Positions 51,600 to 63,926 of a stretch of 64,000 nt of DNA are shown here, piece by piece. Every line of letters starts with the position of its first letter. Position 1 is the stretch's first letter. Origin of the DNA: Megascapheus bottae (Eukaryota; Chordata; Mammalia; Rodentia; Geomyidae); assembly GCA_024803745.1 (NCBI GenBank), contig JANJXV010000188.1, forward strand, positions 682,001-746,000, given 5' to 3'. The position numbers were made by a program, and so were the translations under genes. The notes under the pieces were generated by a model, which did no database searches, was not told where the DNA came from, and was given only the letters and a program-made list of their open reading frames with translations.

Positions 51600-51811
51600 T
51601 ACCACAGCTTATGGCTAGAATCCTAAACTACTCAGGTGGAGAACTGAGGATTGTAGTTTAAAGTCATCTCACACAGGAAAATTCTCCAGATTGCTATCTC
51701 CAATTAGCTAGCAAAGAGGCAAAAGTAGAGGAATGATTCAAGACATAGAACAGCAGCCATGAAAGAAATAGCCAAGGGTAAGTATGAGGTACCAAGTAAA
51801 AGCCTCAGTGT
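51600..51811 (+). mobile_element. B1-like/Geo SINE, heavily diverged
   Basis: GCTTATGGCTAGAATCCTAA head and GAATGATTCAAGACATAGAA right half. The order and spacing fit the family but identity is low. Confidence 0.6.
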
Positions 51812-51822
51812 ACATACACACA

Positions 51823-51870
<48 letters not shown>
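51812..51870. repeat. (CA)n microsatellite at SINE tail
   Basis: About 28 CA units with one TC interruption. Confidence 0.95.
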
Positions 51871-52529
51871 AACCAGGCACACATGCAAACAAACAGAAAA
51901 ATACAACTTATAATGAGGAGAAAATGCAATCAATAAACAATGTATTCAGAAATGATACTGATGGTAGAAAAGGACACCAAGTCATATATTATAAATATTA
52001 TTGTTATATACTGAATAACCAACAAGACAAAGCAGGTGCATAGTACAGAAAACAGTAAGAGACAAATTGAATTTCTACAAGTGAAAAAGGCACTGGATGT
52101 AGTTAATAGTAGATTAGACACTGTGAAAGAAAGCAATCAATGATCTTGAATGTATTACAACAGAGAGAAAAAAAGGCTGGGAAAAACAAATATTGTTAGT
52201 GAGAATGGGATTATTCTAAGCTGGTTAATGCTCAAGTCACTTAGACCTCTGAAGGAGGAGACTGGGCAAAGTATAAAAAGAAATAGAAGTTAACATTTTT
52301 CCAAATTTGATGAAAAACATGCACAAGTGTATGTGCATATAGGTGTGTGTGTATAAATATATATAAATATACAAACACAATAAAAATTATTTTAAAGCAA
52401 CAGGGAAAATATACAGCCAAGAGAAACAAAACTAAGATGTATGGCTGACTTTTCATTAAAAACAATGCAACCTAAAATCAGTGAAATGGTATATTTCAAT
52501 CATTATGGAGCCAAATTGATTTATTTTCT

Positions 52530-52620
52530 TTTGGGGGTTGTGGAGTAAGGAAAGCAGTTTTGAACTCTGGATTTTACATGTGCCAGTCTAATGTGTTACA
52601 CTGAGCCACATCTCCTGCCT
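52530..52620 (-). mobile_element. ID-like SINE fragment
   Basis: GTTTTGAACTCTGGATTTTA followed by TGTTACACTGAGCCACATCT, a reverse tRNA-like monomer. Confidence 0.4.
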
Positions 52621-52937
52621 TTTACTAAATTTCTATGTACAACAAGAACAAATCATTTTTAGGGGGAATATAAAAATAGAAAATGGATAGTGAGCCGATA
52701 AGACCTAAAACAACTTGGGTGAAGTGTACCATTTTCCCTGAGGACATGTGTTATTATAGTTATCAAAATACTGAGGACCTAAACAGTGTCATACTTATTA
52801 AATAAATCATTTTGCCCAGCAAGAACATTTTCCCATATGTAGGGATGTGAAAGTAGTTACAAATTTCAGGCCCAGATAATTTCTTTGGTAAATTCTACAT
52901 TTCTTTATAGCAGCAATAATGCCAACTGTAAACAACT

Positions 52938-53040
52938 TTTTGGTGTGTGCTAGTACTTGAACTCAGGGCCCCTCATTCTTGCTTGGCTTTGTTACTCAAG
53001 GCTGGCACTCTACCTCTTAGGCCACAACTCTACTTTCTAC
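52938..53040 (-). mobile_element. Geo SINE right half
   Basis: TACTTGAACTCAGGGCCCCT, CTCAAGGCTGGCACTCTACC and CTTAGGCCACAACTCTACTT; no left half follows. Confidence 0.72.
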
Positions 53041-53270
53041 CAACAATTTAATTTCAAAAATTTAGACAGGAAGGAACATATCCAACTCACTTTAAGAGGT
53101 CCCATTTCCCTAATAACAAAACAAAATGGCTTACAATATAGAAAAAATGCAAATAATATCCTTAGATACTATTTATTTTACTATTATTTATATTACAGAG
53201 ATACAAAACTTCTTTAAAATTCTTATTTTAAACTTGAGCTAAAGTTCTTTCACTATTTTTATTTTATTTT

Positions 53271-53446
53271 TTGCTTGAACTCAGGGCCTGAGCACTGTTC
53301 ATGGGCTTTCTCAAGGCTAGAGCTGTACCACTTGAGCCACAGCACCACTTCCAGCTTTTTCTATGTAAGTGATATCGAGGTATTGAACCCGGGTCTTCAT
53401 GCATGCTAGGCAAATACTCTTACCACTAGGCCAAACTGCTGGCCCA
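53271..53446 (-). mobile_element. IDL-Geo SINE
   Basis: Geo half CCACTTGAGCCACAGCACCA and left monomer ATTGAACCCGGGTCTTCATG, GCATGCTAGGCAAATACTCT, ACTAGGCCAAACTGCTGGCC. The last bases of the Geo end are missing. Confidence 0.9.
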
Positions 53447-53998
53447 ACTTTCACTAATTTTAAATCCCACAAATCAAAAGTGATTAAAAAAATCTGTATC
53501 AAACAAAATTTATTCCCAGACTATAAAGATTAAAAATAAATCAAGTACATTGTCCTTTTTAACACGCAATAAAAAAATCAGAACATATGATCAACCCAAT
53601 AAATGCATATGAGGAATTTAACTAAATTTATCATTTAATTAAGCTAAAGCCGCTCAGTAAAAGAAGAATAAAAGAAAACTGCATCAAAGTGACTTAAAAA
53701 GAAAATAATCTACAATAGTAACTAATAGTAAAAGTTTGATTGCTTTCCCCAAAAGGAAAAGGAAAAATATCTATCCCCAATAATTCTCCCATAAACACTA
53801 GCCAAGCAATACCCTACTTAGCCTATGAGATTAGAAATTTCAGGTGAATGACTCTTACTTCCATTCAATATTGTAGTAGGAGATCTAGCCAGGATCAAAG
53901 GGCAAGAAAAAGAAATAGGAGATTCATATTAAGAAAAAGAAGTCAAAGATTCATCTTGGAGGGGAAAAGTATATTTATCTTTACTCACATATGGCACA

Positions 53999-54083
53999 AT
54001 ATGCATGTGGTACCGAGGAATCGAACCCAGATCTTTGTGCATGCTAAGCAAGCACTCTACCAGGAGGCTAAACTCTAGGCCCG
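53999..54083 (-). mobile_element. IDL left monomer alone
   Basis: GGTACCGAGGAATCGAACCC then AGCAAGCACTCTACC and a TAGGCCCG end, without the Geo half that normally lies to its left. Confidence 0.75.
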
Positions 54084-54094
54084 CCAGTTGATTT

Positions 54095-54222
54095 TTTGAA
54101 AGTTTCCACTTTTGGCTTTATTTTGGGGATGGTGGCGGGCGGGTAACTTAACTAGAAATAAGTGTCTTAGGGATTTTCCTGCCCAGGCTGGCTTCAACCT
54201 GTGATTCTCAGATCTCAGATAA
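54095..54222 (-). mobile_element. B1-like/Geo SINE fragment
   Basis: CCTGCCCAGGCTGGCTTCAA then CTCAGATCTCAG, the middle of the reverse element; both ends are missing. Confidence 0.62.
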
Positions 54223-54584
54223 ATGTTCATTATTTTGATGATGAAGATTCACAAACATACATATCAAAACAACACCTTGTACCATCATATTGTGTGGGTC
54301 ATTTTTTTATAAAAATTATACTGTAAGTTTATAAAACAGTGTGAGTTCAGGCACCAGAGTCACATCAACCAGAATTGATATATAAAATTCCACTCACCCC
54401 ATGAATACCATAAATTCTCCATTTCCCTTCTCCAGCTTTATATACATACTAGGCACCTGCCCTTGGACTAGTACTTTGCCATCTCCATACAGCAGTATAT
54501 CAGCAAATTTCTATCCATCTGGCCAATTGAGGAGGACAGACAAATAGAAAGGGGAAGGGTGGATGAAGATAATCACCATATTTG

Positions 54585-54970
54585 ATGAGTATATATGAAA
54601 ATGGAGCTAGATAAGTCAAGGGGATGAGTGCCATTGGGATAGATGTGAGGAGAAGGAAGGAAGGGATGGCATTGATCAAGATGCACTATGGGGCCACGAG
54701 TTTGGCCTAGTGGCAGGGTGCTTGCCTAGCATGTACAGTGACCTGAGTTGGATTCCTCAGTACTACAGACATAGAAAAAAGCAGAAAGTGATAAAGTAGT
54801 AGAGCTCAAGCCTTGAGAAAGCCCGAGGACAAGGCTCAGGTCCTGAGCTCAAGCCCCAGGCCTGGCGAAAAAGAAAGAAAAAAGAAAAGATGCAGTGTAC
54901 TCAAAATCTGATCTGACCTGTTGAATTGAAACATCTCTGTACAGCTATATATGGGTAATAAAATAATAAT
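54585..54970 (+). mobile_element. Older L1-type 3' UTR fragment split by a SINE
   Basis: CATTGATCAAGATGCACTAT at the break, resuming at GATGCAGTGTACTCAAAATC and ending ATAAAATAATAATAG. The IDL-Geo at 54691 lies in between. Confidence 0.55.
54691..54876 (+). mobile_element. IDL-Geo SINE
   Basis: Left monomer GTTTGGCCTAGTGGCAGGGT, with GCTTGCCTAGCATGTACAG. Right half ends CTCAAGCCCCAGGCCTGGC plus an A/G tail. Imperfect 12-bp target duplications AAGATGCACTAT and AAGATGCAGTGT flank it. Confidence 0.9.
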
Positions 54971-54971
54971 A

Positions 54972-55996
54972 GTAAAAGACTGATTAGCCTATAAACTTAG
55001 CTACTCAAGAGGCTGAAAGTTTAGCACTGTGATTCAAAGACATCTTGGTAACAAAGTGAGATACTGTAACAATATGAGAAAACCAAGGGACAGCAAAAGA
55101 GATGAGAGATAACATAGTACATTAAGGACAACAATCATTCATTATATGGCTTATGTTTCTATATCCTAGAGATCCTTTCATTCAGCATCCTACTATATGG
55201 CCTTTTGTATCAAGGTTTTGCTCTATTGCAAATCTCTGCTAGGAGAGCCCAAGGTTTCTACTGATTATGACAAATGAGGGAAACCATTGAGCCTAAGTTC
55301 CTTTGAGTCTGGCTTACTTCACTTAATATGATTTTTTCTAAGTCTTTCCATTTCCTAACAAATGGGGCGATGTCATTCTTTCTGACAGCAGCATAGAATT
55401 CCATTGTGTACAAATACCACAACTTGTTGATCCACTCATCAACTGAGGGGCATCTAGGTTGGTTCCATATCTTCGCTATGGTGAATAGTGCTGCAATGAA
55501 CATCGCTGTGCTAGTGGATTTAGTATGACTTGTTTCTGGACAATTGGGTAAATGCCAAGTAGTGGAATTGCTGGGTCATAGGGGAGCTCTATGTTTAGTC
55601 TTTTGAGGAACTGCCATACTGCTTTCCATAGTGGTTGAACGAGTTTGCACTCCCACCAACAGTGTAGTAGTGATCCCTCCTGGCCACATCCCCGGAATGG
55701 GGGGAAAACACGATGAGGGGTGGGGGTGGGGGAGGAGGGAAATGGGGACCAAGACATGTGAAAGGGTATCAATGCATGGGAATTAATGCACCATCTATCT
55801 GGCAAATATCATGTAACCCTTCTATTAATTACAATAAAAAATATATGAAAAAAGACATCTTGGGCAAGAAAGCCCATTAGACTCTTATCTCCAATAACTC
55901 AGAAAAAGCCAGAAGTGGTGCTGAGAGAGCACTGGCCCTGAGCAAAAGTTTACAGATAGCACTCAGGACATGAGATCAAGCCCCACGCCCAATACC
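54972..55996 (+). mobile_element. B1-like/Geo SINE interrupted by an L1
   Basis: The left part, 54972-55048, has TAGCTACTCAAGAGGCTGAA. The right part, 55864-55996, has ACTCTTATCTCCAATAACTC and AGCCAGAAGTGGTGCTGAGA. Between them is the 802-base L1 described next. Confidence 0.85.
55049..55850 (+). mobile_element. Twin-primed (5'-inverted) L1 inside a SINE
   Basis: The forward 3' UTR part, about 55692-55850, ends CTTCTATTAATTACAATAAA and an A-rich tail. The rest, 55049-55691, is the adjoining upstream L1 in reverse. It carries the minus-strand ORF2 C-terminus with long open stretches (CWWECKLVQPLWKAVWQFLK, PYDPAIPLLGIYP, MFIAALFTIAKIWNQPR). The target duplication AAAGACATCTTGG lies at 55036-55048 and 55851-55863, 13 of 13 bases. 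It is truncated and inverted, so it cannot move. Confidence 0.93.
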
Positions 55997-57392
55997 ACCA
56001 CCAACAAAAAAAACAGTAATTATTTAAAAGAATAAATAAAATGTAAGGGTGGCCTTGCTTTACAGCAACCAATTATGTTGGTACCAAGTCACCCCCATGA
56101 GGACAAGAATTGACTCCTGTAATAAAGGGATTAATCCCCCTTAACAGGCTAATCATGGCTAACAGACCCTACCACCTTACAACACTGTTGGATTGGAAGT
56201 CCAATTTCAAACATGAAATTTGGATTCAAAAAACCACATGGAAACCAAAGCAATACTCTTCCCAGGTCTTTGAGCAGGATTTATGGACCAACCAATAGGC
56301 TAGAGAGTCCTTGATCCTCAAGTCAATGTTCAGGGGAGATGAAATAGCATTTCAAATCAATCTGAACAATTATGTTAAATCAAACATTTCTTTTGAGGTA
56401 CCAAGCTTTCATGATATGAAATCCTATAGAAGTGTCTCATCTAGAAGCCTGCTGTCCATGGCAAAACGCTTCCAGTTTGCACCCACCAGGAGGATTTGCA
56501 AAATTCAGAAGTGTCAAACTTGTCACCAAAAAATGAAATAAATAAAAAAAATTGAGTACAGAATAAGTCTTTAGGGAAGAAGCTGAATCTGATTCTGGTT
56601 CTATAGTGCAGTAAAGACTCCTGCTCCCTCCCTCCCTCTCTCTCAGAGAGCAAGTGCTCTCTCTGAATCCTTGCATACCTCCCAAAGAGCCCCAGGCAAT
56701 ATAGTTATAAAACCTTCTTCCCCTAGCTTTCTGCTTGTCCCTTGAATCTGCTCATTCATTGCTTTCTGTTGGATGAAAATTTGAGCAAGCATCATGATTT
56801 TTTAATCAATTCTTAATTAACCAAAATTCTGTGTTGCTATAACTTGAAGCCAAATTTTGCTTCAAAATGTTCTACTTCAGTATAACAACTATAAGACTGA
56901 TTTAAGTCAAGGTCAACAAGTCTAGGTATTATCATGTTGGTTGTGGAATTTATTTAACAGAGCATTAACCAACCTAGGTTTCTAAGGGATGAAGACAATT
57001 TGCATAAATTCTGATTCTTTTGAATGACAAAATTCCTTCTATTAGAGAATGCTAAATATTATACCAAAATTATTTACTTATATAACAAAATGCTAATGTT
57101 GCATAGTTCATTGAAAATAGTACTATATTGCAAAACCAGTCTTAATCATTAAAAAATTCAATCTAGCTAAATAAGTTACATAAAAACTGTTTAAAATGAT
57201 AATTTATTGACCTATAAACTTGCATTTTTGTCTTGTTATTGAATAATCACAAGGAATTCACTGTTTTCCTCTAGTCTCATTTCTGTCCCTCTTTTCACAT
57301 GACCTGCACCCCCCAACTCACTGCATACACACACTCATAAGTCTGGAAAATGTGTGAGAGTCTCTCTTCCCCAAGATATTCCCTTTTTAAAC

Positions 57393-57610
57393 TAGGTGAC
57401 AAACCCTACCTACTCATGAGGCTGAGATCTGAGAATTGTGGTTCAGAATAAACTGGAGAACACAAAACCTAGAGACTCTGATCTATAATTAATGAACAAA
57501 AATCCAGAAGCAGAGCTGTTCCTCAAATGGTAGAGCTCTAGCCATAAGGAAAAAAAAGTAAAGAACAAGCCTCTCAAATCCTTCACGCATGTTCAAGCCC
57601 AAGTACTGAC
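57393..57610 (+). mobile_element. B1-like/Geo SINE, diverged
   Basis: CTACTCATGAGGCTGAGATC, then GTTCCTCAAATGGTAGAGCT, ending GTTCAAGCCCAAGTACTGAC next to a CATA array. Confidence 0.78.
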
Positions 57611-57752
57611 ACATACATAACACACATAGATACATACATGCACACATGCATACATACAAAGGCAAACACACTCATACACATACATATACACACATACATA
57701 TACACACATACATACATACATGCATACATGCATGCATACATACATACACACA
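57611..57752. repeat. (CATA)n/(CACA)n array at SINE tail
   Basis: About 140 bases of CATACATA with CACA and GCAT variants. Cys/Met/Tyr/Val-rich minus-strand frames over it are artefacts. Confidence 0.93.
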
Positions 57753-58479
57753 AAGTAGGTGGTGGTGACAGTCATTTGCTAAGGTTTTAGTAGAGTTTGG
57801 AAGATGGAGGAGGAGGAGGCTAATGGTCTCTCCATCCACAGCTACCCACTTACCTCCAGAGTGGAATAGCACGGAGAAGGCTGGTGGCTATTTAAGAAGG
57901 CTGGGCCCCAGCATGGGACCTCACATCAACAGAAAAGAAGTCATCATTAATCCATTTGTGAGCCAATGTGGGCTGGGACATATTGAGTGCCCACTAAGAT
58001 CAGCTTGTGTATTATTAATTATTAGTAGTAGTATGAAGTTGACATGTAACATTGCATGAAGCCATGGCATACAATATGCTGCTTGAAAAATATGCAAGTG
58101 GTGGAGTATTAAGTGGATCATAAGTTCTTCTGTGATAAGAACACTTAAAATCTACTGGCAGTATTGTTGGAAACTGTAATTCATTGTTCCAGATTACAAC
58201 GATGGTGTATACAAGCTCTCCTGAGCTATTCATCCTGTCTAATTGACATCTCCTATCCTTTGACCACCACCTCCTCAAGTCCTACCCTAATCCGTCACAG
58301 GAGCCATTCTACGTTCCTATGTCAATGAGTTCAGCTCTTTTGAATTCCACGTATCAATGGGATTGTATCCTTCTTGACTTTCTATGCTTGTTTTCTGTCA
58401 CTTAACATAGTGCCCTCGAGTGCATGTATGCTGTCATAAAAGACAGGATTTACTTTGCTTTTTTAAAGAAGAGTGTTTC

Positions 58480-58523
58480 ACAGTGTGTGTGAATGTGTGC
58501 ATGTGTGTGTGTGTGTGTGTGTG
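58480..58523. repeat. (TG)n microsatellite
   Basis: TG units with GAATG and CA interruptions; the pure part starts near 58502. Confidence 0.92.
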
Positions 58524-58639
58524 ACATTTTCTTTCTCCAGTCCTCTGGTACACACTTGTCCTGCTTGTTATGAATAGTGGAATAGTGCTTCGATTAACAT
58601 GATAATATAGATGTCTCTTTTAAATGCAACTTCTATTTA

Positions 58640-59185
58640 TTTTTATTGTTATCATTTTATTTCTTTAAGTAGTCACACAAAATAGGGTTATTATTACTTA
58701 AAGGTAATAGATGCCTAGGTCAGATTATAAGTATAACATATCTTCATTAATATCACCCCTTAACTCTTCCAATCCAACCTTGGCCCTCACTTTTCATAGT
58801 TCTATACATTGAACATCATGACTACATTCTCCTACTCTTTATCTCTTCATCCCTGACATCTCAAATTCCAGCTTTCTAGTATTCATCTTCTTAGGGAGTT
58901 GCAAGTTAGCTATTCAACGCAATGACACCACAGGAGTCATCCCTTGCACATGTTATGCTGTAGTTAATATATTTGCATACCTATGCAAATGACCCTGTAT
59001 ATGTTTACACCTATGCTTACAAATTAGATTTAACTTCCACAGAAAAGAGAAACCATGCATCCTTGGTCTCTCTGAGCCTGACTTCACTTGGCATATTTTT
59101 TTCCAGGTCCATCCATACTCAAACCCCCTTCTTTGAATATGCACCCAGTAGTGGGATTGCTGAGTCTACAGAGCTCTTTCAATGA
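58640..59185 (-). mobile_element. Older L1 3' end, reverse orientation
   Basis: Reverse 3' UTR (AAGTAGTCACACAAAATAGG) leading into reverse ORF2-end sequence (TGACTTCACTTGGCATATTT, then CCAGGTCCATCCATACTC and CCCAGTAGTGGGATTGCTGA). No open frame remains. Confidence 0.62.
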
Positions 59186-60432
59186 TTGATCTTAGTACAT
59201 AAAACCCAACGTCCTTGACAAGACTTTCATGAGAACAAAGAGAAAGTGAGCCTGTTACAATGGATCAAACTTCTTGCCATTCCTTTGAGTTCATGGACCA
59301 ATTTCTTTTGAAAAAAAAAAGTCTATGAAGTACCCCATGCAGGGCCTGCACATAGTAGGTAAGTGGTAATGTGAGCTCCCTTACTTCTGATGACAAGGGC
59401 CAGCTTGGTGTTGTTACAGCAAAGAAGAAGAAAGTGAAGGCTAAGGACTAGGCCTTCAGACCCCATTGGTTTCTCCAGGTACACTCTTCAGTACTATTTA
59501 AATTGAAGAAATGCCAGGCATGTGGAAGGCAACAGCTGGCTCTTCCACCACTGGAGAAAACTCAGAAGCTGACAAACTAGTCAGCACACCTGCAGGAAAG
59601 TAGCATCCTACTTCCTCATCCTCACCTCCTACATCCTCCCTTTTCTGAATGCCCAAGGTATTCATTGGGGAGATTTCAATAGCTCTCAGACAAGCTGCTC
59701 TCTTACACAGAAGGCTTCCATGATTTGAAGCAGTAGAAAAGCCAAGGGAAGTTAAGACTCTGGACTCTATGAACCTTCAGACATCATATAAGACACTTCA
59801 TAGCAAGATGGCTGGTGGTTTGAACAATGTGGTGCCTCTGTTTCTGCCTCCCACTTTGGTGGGCCTCTCCTTGAACAACTCCAGCCCCCCACGGGTTTTT
59901 GTGAACTCAGCATCCCTGTGGGTATAAGCACACATGCAGACATGCTCTCTTCTCCACGTGGTGTATCATGATCATCCAGCCTGACAAAGGAGGTGTAATA
60001 ACAGAGTAGAAAGCACAAATAATAAAGCCTTTCTGGCACAAGCAGCAAGTTCATCTGAATCCACTGGAATCCATTTGTGGGAAGAGCAATGGATTAGAAT
60101 GCAGAAAGGTAGAGATTACTAACCTTTAGTTTTCAGATACATTCACAGCATGTGGTAATTAGAGCTATTTTTACAACTCCCTCAAGTGTCAGTACACCCT
60201 TTCTGAAGCAATCTGTCAAAACTCAGCAAAATGGCAATACCATTTGTTGGGAACAATTGAATCATATCTATAAACATCGAGTCTGGTTCCCCAGGAAATG
60301 TAAGCAGTGTGTCTACAGGAAGTTTTAGTGAATTGTATTCAGGAGGTCCTCACAGCCTGACCGCTGTAGTTTCATGACCCATAGACACCTCTCTGAGGGC
60401 AGGAGACACTGTTCCACATTTAAAGAAAAAGA

Positions 60433-60655
60433 AAAATTTCATTACTGTTGTGAGTACTGGGTTTGAACGCATAACTGCATTTGTTTAGTTTATTCAATCA
60501 GCTAACCCTCTAACACTTGAGACATACTTCCAGCCCAGCTTTTATTTGCTGGGTATTTAAGGGATGACTTGCGTAGCTGGCAACAATTCACAGTCCTCTT
60601 GTATTTCTGATTCCCGAGGAGCTAGGATTATGGGTTGGAGACATTCACCAGCACC
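60433..60655 (-). mobile_element. Diverged B1-like/Geo SINE
   Basis: The order of GGGTTTGAACGC, ACACTTGAGACATACTTCCA and GAGGAGCTAGGATTATGGGT fits a reverse copy; much of it is worn. Confidence 0.5.
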
Positions 60656-60664
60656 CTATCCTAA

Positions 60665-60880
60665 TATTTTTTAATGAGCACATTTTGGTTGTACAAGTAG
60701 AATTCATTGGGCTATTTCTAGACATGTCTATATCCTCTGGCCAAATTCAGGGCCCCTTCACTCTCCCTTACCATCTTTCTACAGTTCTTAAACCAATTTC
60801 AACAGGATTCATTGTTCTATTTTCTTGCATGCATATTAAGTACTTTGACCACATTTACTCTCCCTAACCTTGACCATTCA
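60665..60880 (-). mobile_element. Possible older L1-type 3' UTR fragment
   Basis: TTTGGTTGTACAAGTAGAAT, then a C/T-rich stretch like that of 18540 and 46310. Similarity is weaker than for those. Confidence 0.33.
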
Positions 60881-61020
60881 TCTTCTTTTCTGGTACACAA
60901 ACAAAATCTTGTTATATATTCCTGTTGCTCATTTTCTTCAGTGTATATTAATTATGCAGAGGGATTTCACTGTGGTATTTCACACATAAATATATTTTAG
61001 TCAAATTAACACACTATTTG

Positions 61021-61118
61021 TCTCTCCTTCCTTCTTTCCCTCCCTTCCTTCTTTCATTCCTTTCTTTCCTCTCTCTTTCTCTCTCTCCCTCCCTCGTGTG
61101 TGTGTGTGTGTGTGTGTG
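61021..61118. repeat. (CTTT/CCCT)n plus (TG)n
   Basis: Pyrimidine tract of CTTTCC units, ending in about nine TG units. Confidence 0.93.
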
Positions 61119-61134
61119 TCTTACACTGTCACTT

Positions 61135-61332
61135 TGTTTTTGTTTCCCTGAAGGAAGGCTGGTACTTTACCACTTGAGCTACTAGTCTACTCCTAGCATT
61201 TTGCTAGTTAAAGGGAAATTAACCAATTTTTCACAGGTTTTTCTGCTTGGAGTTGGTTTCAGTTGTGATCTTCAGATCACAGCCTCATTTGTAGCTAGAA
61301 TTACAGATGTGAGCTACCAATACCCAGTTTCC
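61135..61332 (-). mobile_element. B1-like/Geo SINE, diverged
   Basis: GTACTTTACCACTTGAGCTA and TTGTAGCTAGAATTACAGAT mark the right half and head of a reverse copy. Confidence 0.7.
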
Positions 61333-61487
61333 CTGTCCATTTCAACCCTCTACTATTCATCAGATTTTGGTTACTTTCCTCATATCACTTTCATAGATAG
61401 ACACAATGCACTTCAATGTTATTTACCCCTCACCATTCATGTACCCTCTCCCAAATAGTCCCATAGTTACAATTATATTCTCTGTAT

Positions 61488-61489
<2 letters not shown>

Positions 61490-61533
<44 letters not shown>
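61490..61533. repeat. (CA)n microsatellite
   Basis: About 22 CA units. Confidence 0.96.
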
Positions 61534-61535
<2 letters not shown>

Positions 61536-62637
61536 CACCTCATTGTTATTCAGTAGGTATATGTTGAATGAACCATGGCTCATCAAGAGCTACACATCAT
61601 TGTAGAGAGATTACACAAAGCTAAGGATGAAAGAAGAAAAGACTATGAAACCAACTGATAGGTGGGCAAGGAAAGGCTAGAGTACTTTCAGCTGAGCATT
61701 AACTAATGCACAGTAATTTTAAAGGCTGAGATAGAATTACAATCCCAGCAAACCCAGAATATAGCCATAAAGGACACAATTCAAATTAGTAAGGTGTTGA
61801 TTCAAACCACGTTCCCATCCCATGTGCTCTGACCTAAAATCAGTGCCGCCTGAAATCTCAATGTTTACTCCTTGCAGATGTCAAGCCATCCTGCCTTGGT
61901 GGACATTAGGTATTTGCTCATAGGAAAACCTTTCATTTAGGAAGGCTTGCTGTCTGATTGAACCCACACTTGGCCATTTCCTCTATATCTGCTCATTTAA
62001 ACTCTAATACTGTCCTAGAAAGACTTTTTCCCTGAAGACTGTGACCTAGGCATCAACAGCACCTCAGTCATGTTTCCCAAATGAACCTCAGATTCCCTCT
62101 CCACGGTCTCCGATAAGGTTAATAGTTAATATAAAGCAACAATGACCTCATACATCCATAATATAAATGCTAAGTCTTACATGGTCCCTTTGGCTGAGAA
62201 AGAAAGATAGCTTCTATTCTAAGGAGTGGAAATATGTCTTCAGCAAACAGTTTATTTCCTTCCAGTTCTCCTTGTGTAACTCTATTAGCTTGTTAGCATG
62301 AGATTCTTTTGTCTCTTCTACAAGGATTTCAAAACAAGGTGCCAGTATACAAACTAATCTAAAGGGAAGAAATCTAATAACAAATAACAAAAGTTTCCCA
62401 GCAAGACTTTCCTTAATAAGTACTATATTACTTCTTCCAAATTATGAAAAATCTAAGTACTTCAGATGTTCAGTCATGCATTCAGGATGCAGCAAATGCT
62501 GGATGTGTGGCAGGGGAAAGAATAGACAGGCAGTGTGCATTAGGTACACTGTTCTTAAATTGGAGTCACTTAAATCTAAATTCAAAACCCAATATGGCCA
62601 TTTATGGGTTATGTAGTCTTAAAAAAAGACATTTTAA

Positions 62638-62836
62638 TACTACTCAGGAGGCTGAGATCTGAAGAGTCAGTTCAAATCCAGCTCAGGCAAGAAAATTCAT
62701 GACTCTCATCTGCAATTAAACACCAAACAGCCAGAAGAGGAGCTGTGGCTCAAATGTTAGAGTACTATTAATAAAAGAAGAATAAAACCTCAGAGACAGT
62801 GCTCAAGCCTTGAGTTCCAGCCCCAGAACTGGAACA
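62638..62836 (+). mobile_element. B1-like/Geo SINE, head missing
   Basis: TACTCAGGAGGCTGAGATCT starts it within the left half. The right half has GCTGTGGCTCAAATGTTAGA and ends AGCCCCAGAACTGGAAC. Confidence 0.83.
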
Positions 62837-63316
62837 AAAACCAAACCAAGGAAAGTCACCCCATCTCCCTTTGTCTGTTTCCTTATTTGTGAAATAGAAG
62901 ACATGTAAACTTGAGGTCCCTGGGGGCTCTGTCTTTCAAAGAGGTCATGGTCCTCCAAGATCACAATACAAGCATAAACACAAATGTTCTCTCCCTTCCT
63001 GTGACATGCTTGCTTCACTTAGCTGCCAGGGCTCCCCCTCTACGCCTGCTCCTCTACCTCAGGCTTCTCCTTCTCAGACTCTTTTGCAGGTCTGTATTTT
63101 CTCTGGCTTGCCAGGCCACTGTATATTCATTAGAAACATGCCTACCCCATTAATGATTTCATGCAGTTGTGTCATATTAAAATCTCCTATAAGCTGCTAG
63201 CTCCTAAATTCCAATATCAGCATCCTTTTCCTCATGCAACGAATCCTATGTGGCCACAAGCTTTTGTAGTGTCTTCCACATGGCTATCTAAGACATCTCA
63301 AAATGAACATGTTCAA

Positions 63317-63535
63317 GCCAAGCAGTGGTGGCTCATCCTTGTAATCCTAGTTATTCAAAGGCCTGAGACTTGAGGATCACAGTTCAGAGCCAGTGCAGGT
63401 AGGAAAGTCATGACTCTCTTATCTCCAGCAAAAAGCCCAAAGTGGGGCTATGGCTTGAGGGGTAGAGTGATAGCCTTGAGCATAAAAGCTCAGAGACGGC
63501 CCCCAGCCCCTAAGTTCATGCCCCTGGACACAGAT
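63317..63535 (+). mobile_element. B1-like/Geo SINE
   Basis: GCAGTGGTGGCTCATCCTTG head, GGCTATGGCTTGAGGGGTAG right half, then a C/A-rich tail at 63536-63570. Confidence 0.84.
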
Positions 63536-63926
63536 ACAACCCACACCCACCCCCCCCACACACACACAGCAATAACAACATCAAACCAAGCTTCTCATCA
63601 TCCCTTTCCAATATACAGCACTCTAAGTACCTTGTCTTCAGAAGTGATTTCTCTTTCAGGTTTCTCAAGTTGAAAACAACTGAAAATCCTACACAAACAA
63701 AATCTGTGGAATTATCCTTCAGTTCTTTCTCTTATAACCCATATATGATCTAAATAACTTTATCTGCTGCAACAAATCCACACTCCAACTACTCTCCACA
63801 CTTCCTCCTATTACCACAGTTCCAATCACCTCCTCTTTGTGCCAACATAACAATAATAATCTGTTAATCATTGTCCTTCTTTCCCCCATCCTTACACCCC
63901 TCATCTTAAAAAAAAACTGGATTTTA

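Noticed and set aside
55258..55805. Overlapping open frames that look like a conserved protein
   Set aside because: They are the inverted C-terminal part of L1 ORF2, not a host gene.
59380..59460. A lysine-rich frame end (AKKKKVKAKD then stop) that resembles the end of a processed pseudogene
   Set aside because: I could not match the upstream sequence to any gene or find a poly-A tail.
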